Source: Polynucleobacter sp. UK-Gri1-W3
Lineage (GTDB): Bacteria > Pseudomonadota > Gammaproteobacteria > Burkholderiales > Burkholderiaceae
Reading direction: 5' to 3'
DNA length: 64,000 nt
Assembly: GCF_018881595.1 (NCBI RefSeq)
Contig: NZ_JACVQA010000006.1
Coordinates: forward strand, 62,001 to 126,000
This document shows, piece by piece, positions 38,144 to 46,477 of the stretch (position 1 is the stretch's first letter; every line of letters begins with the position of its first letter). The notes beneath the pieces are model-generated. The model was not told where the DNA came from and did not search any database. It saw only the letters and a program-made list of their open reading frames with translations. A program made the translations under genes and the position numbers.

Positions 38144-39661
38144 TTACTTATTTAAAGCTTTGCGTTTGGGGGTCAGGACAGCTTGTGCGAGCAGGGCTAG
38201 AATAGCGGCCGGTATGGCGCCAGCAAGCATTAGGGCTTGATCATTCACAGCAAGCCCGGCTACTATACGGTCGCCAAAGCCACCAGCGCCTACTAATGCT
38301 GCAAGAGTGCAGGTACCGACGCCAATCACAGTAGCTGATGCTAAGCCGGTCATGATGATTGGCTTAGCAGAAGGTAGCTCAATAAAAAGCAATAATTTTC
38401 GCTCATTGCAACCAAGAGCCAAGGCTGCTTCTTTTAGGGTGGCTGGAACCTCCATTAAGCCAATGTGGGTAGCACTCACAATTGGTAGAAGGCCATAAAT
38501 AAATAAAGCCAGAACGGCTGGTACAGCCCCTATTTGATCTAATGCAGCAATCAAAATAGTTAGTAATGCAAGAGAGGGTATCGTTTGTAAAATGCTAACA
38601 GCCCCTAGGATCCATGTCGAAAATTGGGGTCGACGGTATGCAACAATTCCAAGGGGAACTCCAACGAGAAGAGCCATAACTGAAGAAATCGAAACCAACA
38701 GAACATGATCTCGGAGTGCGGTAAAAAAATCTGGGCCAAAAAGTAACTTAAAAAATCTTGAGAGCTTTCTAGGACTCGGTTGATCATGGGTAGATTGATT
38801 TAAAAATCCACGGGCAATAATTTCAAAGCTGATGCCGGACTCAGCCGCATTATTGAGTTTTGCTATTGTTGCTTCATTTAATGTTCCCGCTAATTTTTGT
38901 AGAGGCCTCTCATCAAAATCAGAGCGCATTAATAAGATTGCGTCATATCGTGGAAATGCCTGTCTGTCATCCTCCAATAGAGTCAGATTATTTTTCGTAA
39001 TTGCTGCATCGGTCGAGTATGCATCCACAATGTCGACGTCCCCACGAACAAGGGCATCATAGGCCAGGCCATGCTCCAGCACTTTTTTAGGTTTTATTTT
39101 GAGATCGTAAGTCTGAATAAGTGCAGACCAACCATCACTTCTGGTTTTGAATTCTGGAGATAAGGCAATTCGAAGTGTGGATTGCTGCTCAGTTGATAGA
39201 TTTGTGATGTCACTGATCCGTTTTATGCCTAGCTTACTCGCTTGTTCTGGCCTGATGGCAAGGGCATAAGTGTTGTTAAATCCAAGTGGTATCGCCGCTT
39301 TTAAACCCATAGGCTTGAGCCATGTATTAAGCTCATCTATTGAAGCTTGGGTTTCTGGGCGCTTTAGTATTTCTCGTAAAATAGTACCGGTGTATTCTGG
39401 GTAGACATCAATCTGACCTGTCTTTAGCGCTTGAATAACAATCGCAGTATTACCAAGGCCTTGGCGATGTATAGCCTTTATTCCTGCATCGTGTAATGTG
39501 AGATTCAGAAGCTCTCCAATGACATAGCTTTCTGTAAACCGTTTTGAGCCAACTACGGTTGTTTTTTCTAGAGGCTGAGCCAATACGCAGCAGCTTATAG
39601 TTAGACCAAAATATAAGCTGAGCCTAATCCAAAAAGAGAGGATGTACTTAGTGAAATACAA
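38144..39661 (-). CDS. Osmoprotectant ABC transporter: binding protein-permease fusion
   Basis: 505 aa. A signal peptide (ISCCVLAQ) is followed by an OpuC/ProX-type binding domain (about residues 30-295: VVGSKRFTESYVIGELL, GQIDVYPEYTGT) and then a ProW/OpuCB permease domain (about 310-500: five to six TM, EAALALGCNERKLL EAA loop). It would take up glycine betaine, choline or carnitine. The start appears to be TTG. No ATPase gene lies beside it, so it must use one encoded elsewhere. The order, binding protein first, is the reverse of OpuABC-like fusions. Confidence 0.87.
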   Translation of the reverse strand: MYFTKYILSFWIRLSLYFGLTISCCVLAQPLEKTTVVGSKRFTESYVIGELLNLTLHDAGIKAIHRQGLGNTAIVIQALKTGQIDVYPEYTGTILREILKRPETQASIDELNTWLKPMGLKAAIPLGFNNTYALAIRPEQASKLGIKRISDITNLSTEQQSTLRIALSPEFKTRSDGWSALIQTYDLKIKPKKVLEHGLAYDALVRGDVDIVDAYSTDAAITKNNLTLLEDDRQAFPRYDAILLMRSDFDERPLQKLAGTLNEATIAKLNNAAESGISFEIIARGFLNQSTHDQPSPRKLSRFFKLLFGPDFFTALRDHVLLVSISSVMALLVGVPLGIVAYRRPQFSTWILGAVSILQTIPSLALLTILIAALDQIGAVPAVLALFIYGLLPIVSATHIGLMEVPATLKEAALALGCNERKLLLFIELPSAKPIIMTGLASATVIGVGTCTLAALVGAGGFGDRIVAGLAVNDQALMLAGAIPAAILALLAQAVLTPKRKALNK

Positions 39662-39826
39662 ACGAGATTATTTCCATTAAAAATGCAAAATTTCATCATA
39701 TAAGCCTTTAGCTTATTATGCTCAGCCGGTAATTCAACAGATGACAGTTTTGAATCAGGAAAAATATCATCTTTGTCAGGGCCAGGTATTAATGAAGCAG
39801 TAACTCTGACAACTTTTGTTAATTTG

Positions 39827-40153
39827 TTAAGTATTCATCTTCGAGTCGACCGAGAGACAGGATTTCATGGCTTTTAATTCAATTGTCTTTAGCCACTCAG
39901 GCTTAGCCTTTGGGTTCATTACTAATTCGTTTACTTGTGACTTGCTAGCATTTTTAGAGATAAATTCTGCCTGGCAGGCGCAGTAAGCTGAAAAGTCCTC
40001 TTCAGTAAGGGCTTTACCTTTTGTACCTTTATGCTCTGCCACTTGTTCAACTGCACAATTCTTTTGATAGTCTTTTGAAATTGCTTGAGCATAAGTCGAG
40101 TTAGCCGTTATCAATAGAAAGGCTAAAGAAAGAGCTTTACGAAACACTGACAT
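39827..40153 (-). CDS. Small secreted cysteine-containing protein
   Basis: 108 aa from the ATG at 40153, which has AAGGAAA upstream; the frame opens 18 bp earlier. Signal peptide (LAFLLITANSTYAQA), then a charged domain with three Cys (NCAVEQ, YCACQ) and one near the C-terminus (KSCLSVD), suggesting disulfides. Not recognised. Nothing notable is seen in 39662-39826. Confidence 0.7.
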   Translation of the reverse strand: MSVFRKALSLAFLLITANSTYAQAISKDYQKNCAVEQVAEHKGTKGKALTEEDFSAYCACQAEFISKNASKSQVNELVMNPKAKPEWLKTIELKAMKSCLSVDSKMNT

Positions 40154-40326
40154 ACTATTTTTCCTTTTCATTCAATCTGGTTATTGACTATTCTTTCATG
40201 AATAACAAGATATGGTTTATTGGCTTCTAAATAAGCGCCTTCAATGAGAGTTGCACCCTCTAACTGTTTAATCTTCCTGGATGGCATATCGTTAAGGGGT
40301 AGGTTTGACGGCCTTCAAGAGGCTAA

Positions 40327-40428
40327 CTAGGAGCCTAAAAGGTGTTTTAAATAACGCTTAGCGTAAGCCCTGTGAGCATCTTGTGAAACTAGGATCAAAT
40401 TTCTTATTAATTGTTTGAGTCGCAACAT
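40327..40428 (-). CDS. Very small basic protein (33 aa) with strong ribosome site
   Basis: Reads MLRLKQLIRNLI ... KHLLGS, basic and amphipathic. AAAGGAG is placed ideally before its ATG, and a 30-bp palindrome abuts the ribosome site, which argues for real, regulated expression. It is too short for routine gene calling. Its N-terminus (LRLKQLIR) resembles that of another micro-ORF at 41227 (MRFIKQIIR). Function unknown. The stretch 40172-40326 has no other gene. Confidence 0.55.
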   Translation of the reverse strand: MLRLKQLIRNLILVSQDAHRAYAKRYLKHLLGS

Positions 40429-40440
40429 TGAAAACTCCTT

Positions 40441-40470
40441 TGACTAAGCATTAGGGTTAATACTTAGTCA
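40441..40470. promoter_or_regulatory. 30-bp palindrome, probable Rrf2-type operator
   Basis: TGACTAAGCATT-N6-AATACTTAGTCA, 11 of 12 positions symmetrical. It lies just upstream of the minus-strand micro-ORF and about 190 bp upstream of the Rrf2-family regulator gene. Size and symmetry suit a dimeric winged-helix repressor. Confidence 0.65.
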
Positions 40471-40590
40471 GTATGCGCCGCCTTTATTCACCTTGCAGGC
40501 TGGTAAAAACCCCTTTATTAGTAGTTTTATACGTAAAAACCCTAATAGGTACAAAATCAGATTTGTCTCCGACCTGCATTTAAGGTCCTT

Positions 40591-40616
40591 AAGTCGCCTC
40601 CGGGCGACTTCTTTTT
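40591..40616 (+). terminator. Terminator/attenuator ahead of the Rrf2 gene
   Basis: AAGTCGCC-TCCG-GGCGACTT followed by CTTTTT. No plus-strand gene ends here, so it may terminate a short leader RNA starting in 40471-40590 or attenuate the Rrf2 gene that begins at 40658. Confidence 0.75.
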
Positions 40617-40657
40617 AAGCTGTCCTTATTGAATTGCCTATCTAAGTGGGGGTTGTC

Positions 40658-41218
40658 ATGCTGAAGTACATCAACAAATCTCTTGAACAAACCATTAACA
40701 CCTTAATTGATATTACGGCGTATTCACGATTTGGAGTGCCCGTCAGAGCCATTGATATTGCCAAGCGTCAGCATCTTTCGTTAAGTCGGACTGAGATCCT
40801 ACTCTCTACTCTCAGATCGGCCTGCCTTATTCGTGCTGCCAAAGGTCGCAGGGGAGGTTATTTTTTAGCCAAAGACCCGAAAAGTATGACAATCAGAGAT
40901 GTGTTTTCAGCGGTTAACCATACAAGGTCCAGAAAAATTTCTATGAATGATTTGGCAAAAGAAATGATAGATTCTTTTGAGATGTATCTACGAGATTGTT
41001 TATCGAAAATTACCGCTAATTCGGTAGGGAAAAATATTAGAACTCAGCCTGCTCCAATGCAAATTTTGCCAGTATGGGACTCACAAAAATATCAAATTAA
41101 GCCCTTGCTGGAAAGAGCCAAGTGGGATACGCAGACTGTTGTGATTACAAAAGCAGAGATGCAAGTAGCAGAAAAGCTGGGACCTAATTCAATTTTCGAC
41201 TTTAGTAATTACCTTTAA
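40658..41218 (+). CDS. Rrf2-family transcriptional regulator
   Basis: 186 aa from the ATG at 40658 (the frame opens with GTG at 40646). Winged-helix segment VPVRAIDIAKRQHLSLSRTE, then the wing AKGRRGGYFLAKDP, the hallmark of Rrf2 proteins (IscR, NsrR, RsrR). The three-Cys [Fe-S] cluster motif is not clear (only isolated Cys), so it may be a cluster-free member. The long C-terminal part (about 100 residues) is unusual. It probably regulates itself and the micro-ORF via the 30-bp palindrome. Confidence 0.8.
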   Translation: MLKYINKSLEQTINTLIDITAYSRFGVPVRAIDIAKRQHLSLSRTEILLSTLRSACLIRAAKGRRGGYFLAKDPKSMTIRDVFSAVNHTRSRKISMNDLAKEMIDSFEMYLRDCLSKITANSVGKNIRTQPAPMQILPVWDSQKYQIKPLLERAKWDTQTVVITKAEMQVAEKLGPNSIFDFSNYL

Positions 41219-41226
41219 TAATCAAC

Positions 41227-41298
41227 ATGCGATTTATCAAGCAGATCATACGGTTTTACGATGAAGTAATCAGTTACATCAAGGCCTACTTGAGATGA
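41227..41298 (+). CDS. Possible 23-aa leader/micro-protein coupled to the Coq7-like gene
   Basis: MRFIKQIIRFYDEVISYIKAYLR in two halves: basic helix then amphipathic helix. It begins 8 bp after the Rrf2 stop and its TGA overlaps the next ATG (ATGA), a classical coupling arrangement. There is no strong ribosome site, so it may depend on upstream translation. Confidence 0.4.
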   Translation: MRFIKQIIRFYDEVISYIKAYLR

Positions 41299-41849
41299 TT
41301 GCTAAGATTATGCAAAACCCTCCGGTTTATTCAAAATACTTAGAGCGAGAATTACGCTCTGATCACGCTGGTGAGACAGGTGCGGTTTATATCTATAAAG
41401 GAATCATCGCGGTAGCTACATTTCGTAAAGAGCAGGAGCTTATTGACTTTGCTCGGCACCATGGCGCTACTGAGGCTGAGCATTTACAGTTGATCGAATC
41501 GGTTCTACAGAAAAGGTATCGCAGTCATTTGCTAGTTCCTTGGCGTATTGCAGGTTGGCTTACTGGTGCAATACCGGCACTATTCGGCAGAAATGCGGTC
41601 TATGCAACTATTGACGCAGTGGAGACATTTGTAGAACGCCATTATCAACAGCAAATTGACTATCTCCGAAAGCAAGGTGAACATGAGAAATTGCTGGAGC
41701 TATTGGTACGATGCCAGGATGATGAGATTGCTCATAAAAATGAGGCAAGATTAAAGAGCTTAGCCCCTGTGTCAGTAATTTTACGATTTTGGTGCGCTTT
41801 AGTTAGTAGCGGTTCTGCAAAGGCTGTTTTATTGGCTAGGCAGATTTAA
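41295..41849 (+). CDS. Coq7-like di-iron demethoxyubiquinone hydroxylase family protein
   Basis: 184 aa. Di-iron ligands as expected for the Coq7/ferritin-like fold: Glu in DHAGETGAVYIY, EAEHLQ, Glu in DAVETFVERHY, and DDEIAHKNEA. The sequence differs enough from the usual betaproteobacterial Coq7 that it may be a paralogue with another hydroxylation role. It starts within the end of a micro-ORF and is followed by a DsbA-family gene. Confidence 0.82.
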   Translation: MIAKIMQNPPVYSKYLERELRSDHAGETGAVYIYKGIIAVATFRKEQELIDFARHHGATEAEHLQLIESVLQKRYRSHLLVPWRIAGWLTGAIPALFGRNAVYATIDAVETFVERHYQQQIDYLRKQGEHEKLLELLVRCQDDEIAHKNEARLKSLAPVSVILRFWCALVSSGSAKAVLLARQI

Positions 41850-41891
41850 AGAATATGATTGCAATAGTTGATTAGCCGAGGTAGCGAAGTA

Positions 41892-42491
41892 ATGATTCAG
41901 ATCCAGATTTGGGCCGACTTTGAGTGTCCATATTGTTATTTTCAAACCATCGTTCTGGAAAATCTACAAGCCAAGTATCAAGGCAGATTAGAAATTGTGT
42001 GGCGAGCATTCGAGTTAATCCCAGTAGAGGGACAAGTGACACCCTCGCAATCCTATAAAGATAACTTTGAGACAGCAAAATCTGAGCCTATCGTTTTAAA
42101 GGAGGGTCTTGAGTTTTTAGTCCCAACTTTTTTAACATATACCTGGCTTGCACAGGAGAGCGTTTACTTCGCTAATTCTCAGGGCTTATCTTTAAAATTG
42201 GCTAGGGCTTTATTTGATGCATTTTTTCTGGGTGGACTTGATATCAGCAGTGAAGAAGTAGTGATGAAGATTGCCTCTAAAGTAGGATTAGACATCCAGC
42301 AGCTGAGGCAGGCACTCGATAATGGTAAATTGACTAAGCAGGTCATGGCCGATGAGCAAGAGTTTAAAACGTATGGGTTTCAGGGATTACCGGCAATGCT
42401 TATTGGTGAGAAGAATTTTTCACCTCGAAGTTTCATGCCTATAACGGGGTATAAAACCCTTGAAGAATTACTTGAGATCTTGCCTAAGTAG
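41892..42491 (+). CDS. DsbA-family oxidoreductase (FrnE/HCCA isomerase type)
   Basis: 199 aa from the ATG at 41892; the frame opens earlier at a TTG. CPYC in WADFECPYCYFQT, cis-Pro region GFQGLPAMLIG, no signal peptide. It lies 38 bp before senA on the same strand, so a redox role in the selenium cluster is conceivable, but unproven. Confidence 0.85.
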   Translation: MIQIQIWADFECPYCYFQTIVLENLQAKYQGRLEIVWRAFELIPVEGQVTPSQSYKDNFETAKSEPIVLKEGLEFLVPTFLTYTWLAQESVYFANSQGLSLKLARALFDAFFLGGLDISSEEVVMKIASKVGLDIQQLRQALDNGKLTKQVMADEQEFKTYGFQGLPAMLIGEKNFSPRSFMPITGYKTLEELLEILPK

Positions 42492-42529
42492 TGCAGGCGA
42501 TATTGATGATCTTCATTTTCTAAATCTAA

Positions 42530-43681
42530 ATGACACAGTTTGACTATCTGTGCTACGAGCCTTGGCCATTGCCAAGTAAGCTTCTAATGGATTTAGAGCG
42601 CTCGACTCACATGACACAAACCATCATTGGTAAGCTTGATCATGGCCAGGAAAAGGTCGCCTTATTGCCCGGATTAAATCCCCCGCATTGGGAGTTTGGC
42701 CATCTGATTTGGTTTCATGAATTTTGGGTTCATCGCAAAGGGGTGAAATCTAATCCTTCCTTTTTAGCCCATGCAGATGCTTTATTTAATTCTTCTGAAA
42801 TGATTCATGATGCTCGCTGGCAGGTACAAATACCTTCTATCGATATCTTGATGAATTACTTTTCGGATGTGGTGGAGCGTACACTTGCCATCCTCAGATC
42901 TGGAATCTTGAGTCCTGAGCAGGCTTACTTTATCCAGTTGGCTCTTTATCATGAAGATATGCACAATGAAGCGTTTGCTTATATGTGGCAATCTTTAGGT
43001 TACGTCTGGCCTCTTGAGCAAGGTCTGAAGGCTAGTCAAGACCAACATAATGATGTTGAGTCAAGATATATCCATGTTCCTCAGTGTCAATTTAAACTTG
43101 GGTCTGCACCAAATACAGGCTTTATTTTTGATAATGAGAAATGGCAGCATGAGGTATTAGTACCCAATTTTTCAATTTCAAGTCATGCAGTTAGCAACGG
43201 TGAATATTTAGAGTTTTTAAGATCTTTAAATGATGCAGGAATAAGCTTTATAGAGCATCAACCTGCGTATTGGAAAAAAGAGGGTAATACTTGGTTTGAG
43301 CGATTTTTTGATCAGTGGCGAGAGTTGGATCTCAATGCTTCAGTAAGAAATATCTCTGCCCATAATGCTGAGCGGTATTGTTTATGGAAGGATGTTCGGC
43401 TCCCTACTGAAAATGAGCTTAGCGTCTTAATGACAGCAGCGCGTGAGTCATGGCAACCATCTAGCTTATGGGAGTGGACTAGCAGTATTTTTAAGCCTTT
43501 TGAGGGCTTTAGCCCTGATCCTTATCAAGATTATTCGGCCCCATGGTTTGATAGCAGGCATCGGGTTTTGAAGGGCTGGAGTGTATATACCCCTGACTAT
43601 CTGCGTCGCTCCCAATTCCGTAATTTTTACATACCTTCCCGCAGTGACTTTTTTTGCGGCTTTCGCACCTGTTTGGCATAA
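42530..43681 (+). CDS. senA: SenA/EgtB-type sulfoxide/selenoneine synthase
   Basis: 383 aa. N-terminal DinB-like domain (about residues 20-165) with the non-haem iron motif HEDMHNEAF (HX3HXE) and C-terminal formylglycine-generating-enzyme-like domain (about 190-383: VPQCQFKLGS, RLPTENE, LWEWTSS, RVLKGWS). EgtB joins hercynine to a thiol; SenA joins hercynine to a selenosugar. The neighbouring SelD-like and senB-like genes favour SenA. A glutathione-using EgtB is the alternative. Confidence 0.8.
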   Translation: MTQFDYLCYEPWPLPSKLLMDLERSTHMTQTIIGKLDHGQEKVALLPGLNPPHWEFGHLIWFHEFWVHRKGVKSNPSFLAHADALFNSSEMIHDARWQVQIPSIDILMNYFSDVVERTLAILRSGILSPEQAYFIQLALYHEDMHNEAFAYMWQSLGYVWPLEQGLKASQDQHNDVESRYIHVPQCQFKLGSAPNTGFIFDNEKWQHEVLVPNFSISSHAVSNGEYLEFLRSLNDAGISFIEHQPAYWKKEGNTWFERFFDQWRELDLNASVRNISAHNAERYCLWKDVRLPTENELSVLMTAARESWQPSSLWEWTSSIFKPFEGFSPDPYQDYSAPWFDSRHRVLKGWSVYTPDYLRRSQFRNFYIPSRSDFFCGFRTCLA

Positions 43682-43740
43682 ATTAGGTAAGCTCACATAC
43701 TTAGCTGCCATCTTCTTACTTTTAAATTGAGTTCTTCAAC

Positions 43741-44781
43741 ATGACATATAACGGTCGTCTTACTTCCCTCTCTCATGGCGGGGGCTGTGGTTGCAAAATT
43801 GCTCCAGGTGTCTTGAGCGATATTCTGAAATCTTCCCCTATTCGCCAGATACCTGCTGCACTACTGGCAGGGTCTGATAACAATGAAGATGCCGCTGTTT
43901 ATCAAATCAACGAACATCAAGCGATCGTGGCGACCACAGATTTCTTTATGCCGATTGTCGATGACCCGTATCAATTTGGGCGTATTGCGGCAACAAATGC
44001 GATTTCAGATATTTACGCTATGGGCGCGCAACCTCTATTTGCACTGGCGCTATTAGGTATGCCAATTAATGTTCTTCCTTTGGAGGTGATTCAGCAGATC
44101 ACTGCTGGTGGTGAATCGGTCTGTGCAGAAGCCGGCATCATGATTGCCGGTGGCCACTCGATTGATACTGTAGAACCGATTTATGGCTTGGTTGCCATTG
44201 GCGTAGTAGACCCTAAAAAACTAAAGCGTAATAGTGGTGCAAAGTTAGGCGATAGCATCATCCTTAGCAAGCCCTTGGGTGTAGGAATTCTTTCTGCTGC
44301 GCTGAAAAAAGAGCAGCTTTCTGACTCTGCTTATCAGGAGATGATTGCCTTAACGACTAAGCTGAATAAACCTGGCGTCGCGCTATCCCAACTCGATAGT
44401 GTGCATGCGCTTACGGATGTGACAGGGTTTGGCTTAGCAGGGCACTTATTGGAACTGTGCCGTGGAGCAAAGCTTTCAGCTCAGATTCAGTGGGACTCTA
44501 TTCCAGTAGTTTCTGAGGCGGTCAAGCTGGTAAAAGAAGGTATCTTTACTGGCGCATCACCGCGTAACTGGCTGGGTTATGGTCATGAAATACAGATGGC
44601 CTCTCATTTGAATGAGTGGCAGCAAAACCTCTTGTCCGACCCCCAGACTAGTGGTGGTTTATTAATCTCTTGTAGCCCAGAAGCGACTGAGCAGGTATTA
44701 GAAATTCTCAGAGCAGATGGATTTGCACATGCTCAAAAAATAGGTCAATTTGTACAGGGCTCAGGCGTTTCTGTGGCCTAA
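43741..44781 (+). CDS. senC: Selenide, water dikinase (SelD/SenC)
   Basis: 346 aa. Active-site region HGGGCGCKIAPGVL (about residues 12-25) with the Cys and Lys of SelD, DNNEDAAVY, TTDFFMPIVDDPY and C-terminal SDPQTSGGLLIS. It makes selenophosphate from selenide and ATP. No selA, selB or ybbB lies in the window, and it sits between senA and a transporter, so service to selenoneine is likely. A general selD role cannot be excluded. Confidence 0.88.
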   Translation: MTYNGRLTSLSHGGGCGCKIAPGVLSDILKSSPIRQIPAALLAGSDNNEDAAVYQINEHQAIVATTDFFMPIVDDPYQFGRIAATNAISDIYAMGAQPLFALALLGMPINVLPLEVIQQITAGGESVCAEAGIMIAGGHSIDTVEPIYGLVAIGVVDPKKLKRNSGAKLGDSIILSKPLGVGILSAALKKEQLSDSAYQEMIALTTKLNKPGVALSQLDSVHALTDVTGFGLAGHLLELCRGAKLSAQIQWDSIPVVSEAVKLVKEGIFTGASPRNWLGYGHEIQMASHLNEWQQNLLSDPQTSGGLLISCSPEATEQVLEILRADGFAHAQKIGQFVQGSGVSVA

Positions 44782-44820
44782 GCTCTACTTCTTTAATTCA
44801 ATAGAAAGTATCCAAACAAT

Positions 44821-45693
44821 ATGAAACTAAACACTTTGAAATTTTCACTCGGCCTTGTTTTAGCAACGCTTTGCTTTAGCATGTTCACGCTTCCAGCTCA
44901 GGCGCAAGCCGTCTTACGTGTCTCCGCGATTCCGGATGAATCACCAACTGAGTTACAAAGAAAATTTCTTCCTTTAGGCGAATATCTTTCTAAAGAGACG
45001 GGTATGAAAGTCGAATTCACGCCTGTAACAGACTATGCCGCAGTTGTTGAAGCACTGGCAACAAATAAAATCGATATGGCATGGTTGGGCGGGTTTACCT
45101 ATATTCAAGCAAAAATTCGTACGAATGACGCCGTCAAGCCAATCATTCAGCGTCTTGAAGATGAAAAATTTACGAGTAAATTTATTGTTCCTGAGGCTGG
45201 TTCGGCAAAGACTTTGACTGATTTAAAAGGTAAGACCTTTGCCTTTGGTTCACCATCATCTACCTCAGGCCATTTAATGCCGCGTTTTTATCTAATGAAG
45301 GCAGGCATTAACCCAGACAGAGACTTTAAGAGCATTGCTTTTTCTGGAGCCCATGACGCAACAGTCGCATTTGTTGCTAGCGGTAAAGCAGATGCTGGCG
45401 CTTTAAATGCATCCGTTTGGGATAAATTGTCAGATGCTAAAAATCCTAATACCGAAAAAGTAAAAGTTCTTTATACAACGCCTCCGTATCATGATTACAA
45501 CTGGACCGTACGAGGTGGTTTGGATGCGGCGGTAACTAAAAAAATTAGCGATGCTTTTTTAAAGCTAAATGCTAACGATCCTGCTCAAAAAGAATTAATG
45601 GACCTTCAGAGGGCTAGCAAATATATTCCTACTAAATCATCTAACTACGATGAAATTGAAAAGGCTGCAATTGGTGCTGGTTTGATTAAGTGA
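44821..45693 (+). CDS. PhnD-type periplasmic binding protein, candidate selenium-oxyanion receptor
   Basis: 290 aa, signal peptide ending AQAQA|VLR, then the PhnD fold: SAIPDESPTELQRKF, LGEYLSKETGMKVEF, IDMAWLGGFTYIQA, FAFGSPSSTSGHLMPRF. The family binds phosphonate or phosphite. Here the gene is inside a selenium cluster, and I recall database names of 'putative selenate' for such proteins. The ligand is inferred. Confidence 0.85.
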   Translation: MKLNTLKFSLGLVLATLCFSMFTLPAQAQAVLRVSAIPDESPTELQRKFLPLGEYLSKETGMKVEFTPVTDYAAVVEALATNKIDMAWLGGFTYIQAKIRTNDAVKPIIQRLEDEKFTSKFIVPEAGSAKTLTDLKGKTFAFGSPSSTSGHLMPRFYLMKAGINPDRDFKSIAFSGAHDATVAFVASGKADAGALNASVWDKLSDAKNPNTEKVKVLYTTPPYHDYNWTVRGGLDAAVTKKISDAFLKLNANDPAQKELMDLQRASKYIPTKSSNYDEIEKAAIGAGLIK

Positions 45694-46475
45694 AAAAAAT
45701 AGCATTTGCATTTAAGCAAGTTAGTTTTAGTCATAGCAATGGCAAAGAGGCTCTAAAAAATATCAACATTAGCGCCTCAGCTGGTGAATCCATTGCGATT
45801 ATTGGATCATCTGGCTCTGGCAAAACGAGCTTGCTTAACTTGATAGCGACTTCACTGCGTCCTAGTATTGGATCGATATCAGTATTAGGTATTGATCCAT
45901 GGGCGATTTCAAAAGGGCAATTACGCCGTTTACGCTCTCAAATAGGCTTAGTACATCAAGCAGCTCCGATTCCACCAAAACAAAGAGTGATTACCGCAGT
46001 CTTGGCCGGCCGTCTTGGTCAATGGCCGCTCTGGAAATCTCTTCTGTCATTAATCTATCCGGTAGATATTACGGGTCCGCAGTTGTGTCTGCAAAAACTC
46101 GATCTCGTGGATCGCCTCTTTGATCGTTGTGACCAGCTGTCTGGAGGTCAATTGCAAAGAGTGGGTGTCGCACGTGTGCTGTACCAAAAGCCTCATTTAT
46201 TGCTGGCTGATGAGCCAGTCTCAGCTATGGACCCTGTCCTTTCTGATTTAACAATTCAGCGTCTATTAGAGGATGCTCGTACCAGAGATGCTTGCTTTGT
46301 GGCAAGCCTTCATGCGGTAGATATTGCCCTACGGTGGTTCCCAAGAATCATTGGGCTGAAGTATGGAGAAGTCTTTTTTGACTTACCGGCATCTGAAGTG
46401 AATGAAAGTTTGCTACAGCAGTTGTATGCATCTGAGCATGGTGTTCTGCCAAAGCAAGGTAGTGTAAATACATAG
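45690..46475 (+). CDS. ABC transporter ATP-binding protein (PhnC-type)
   Basis: 261 aa. Walker A GSSGSGKTSLLNL (about residue 38), signature LSGGQLQRVGVARVL (about 149), Walker B LLLADEPVSAMD. It starts within the last codons of the binding-protein gene (ATTAAGTGAAAAAA, with GTG start) and ends 2 bp before the first permease. It powers the PhnD-type importer. Confidence 0.88.
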   Translation: MKKIAFAFKQVSFSHSNGKEALKNINISASAGESIAIIGSSGSGKTSLLNLIATSLRPSIGSISVLGIDPWAISKGQLRRLRSQIGLVHQAAPIPPKQRVITAVLAGRLGQWPLWKSLLSLIYPVDITGPQLCLQKLDLVDRLFDRCDQLSGGQLQRVGVARVLYQKPHLLLADEPVSAMDPVLSDLTIQRLLEDARTRDACFVASLHAVDIALRWFPRIIGLKYGEVFFDLPASEVNESLLQQLYASEHGVLPKQGSVNT

Positions 46476-46477
46476 CC

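Noticed and set aside
42530-43681. Reading senA as a classical mycobacterial-type EgtB
   Set aside because: No egtA, egtC or egtE is nearby, while SelD-like and SenB-like genes are. EgtB remains possible but is less parsimonious.
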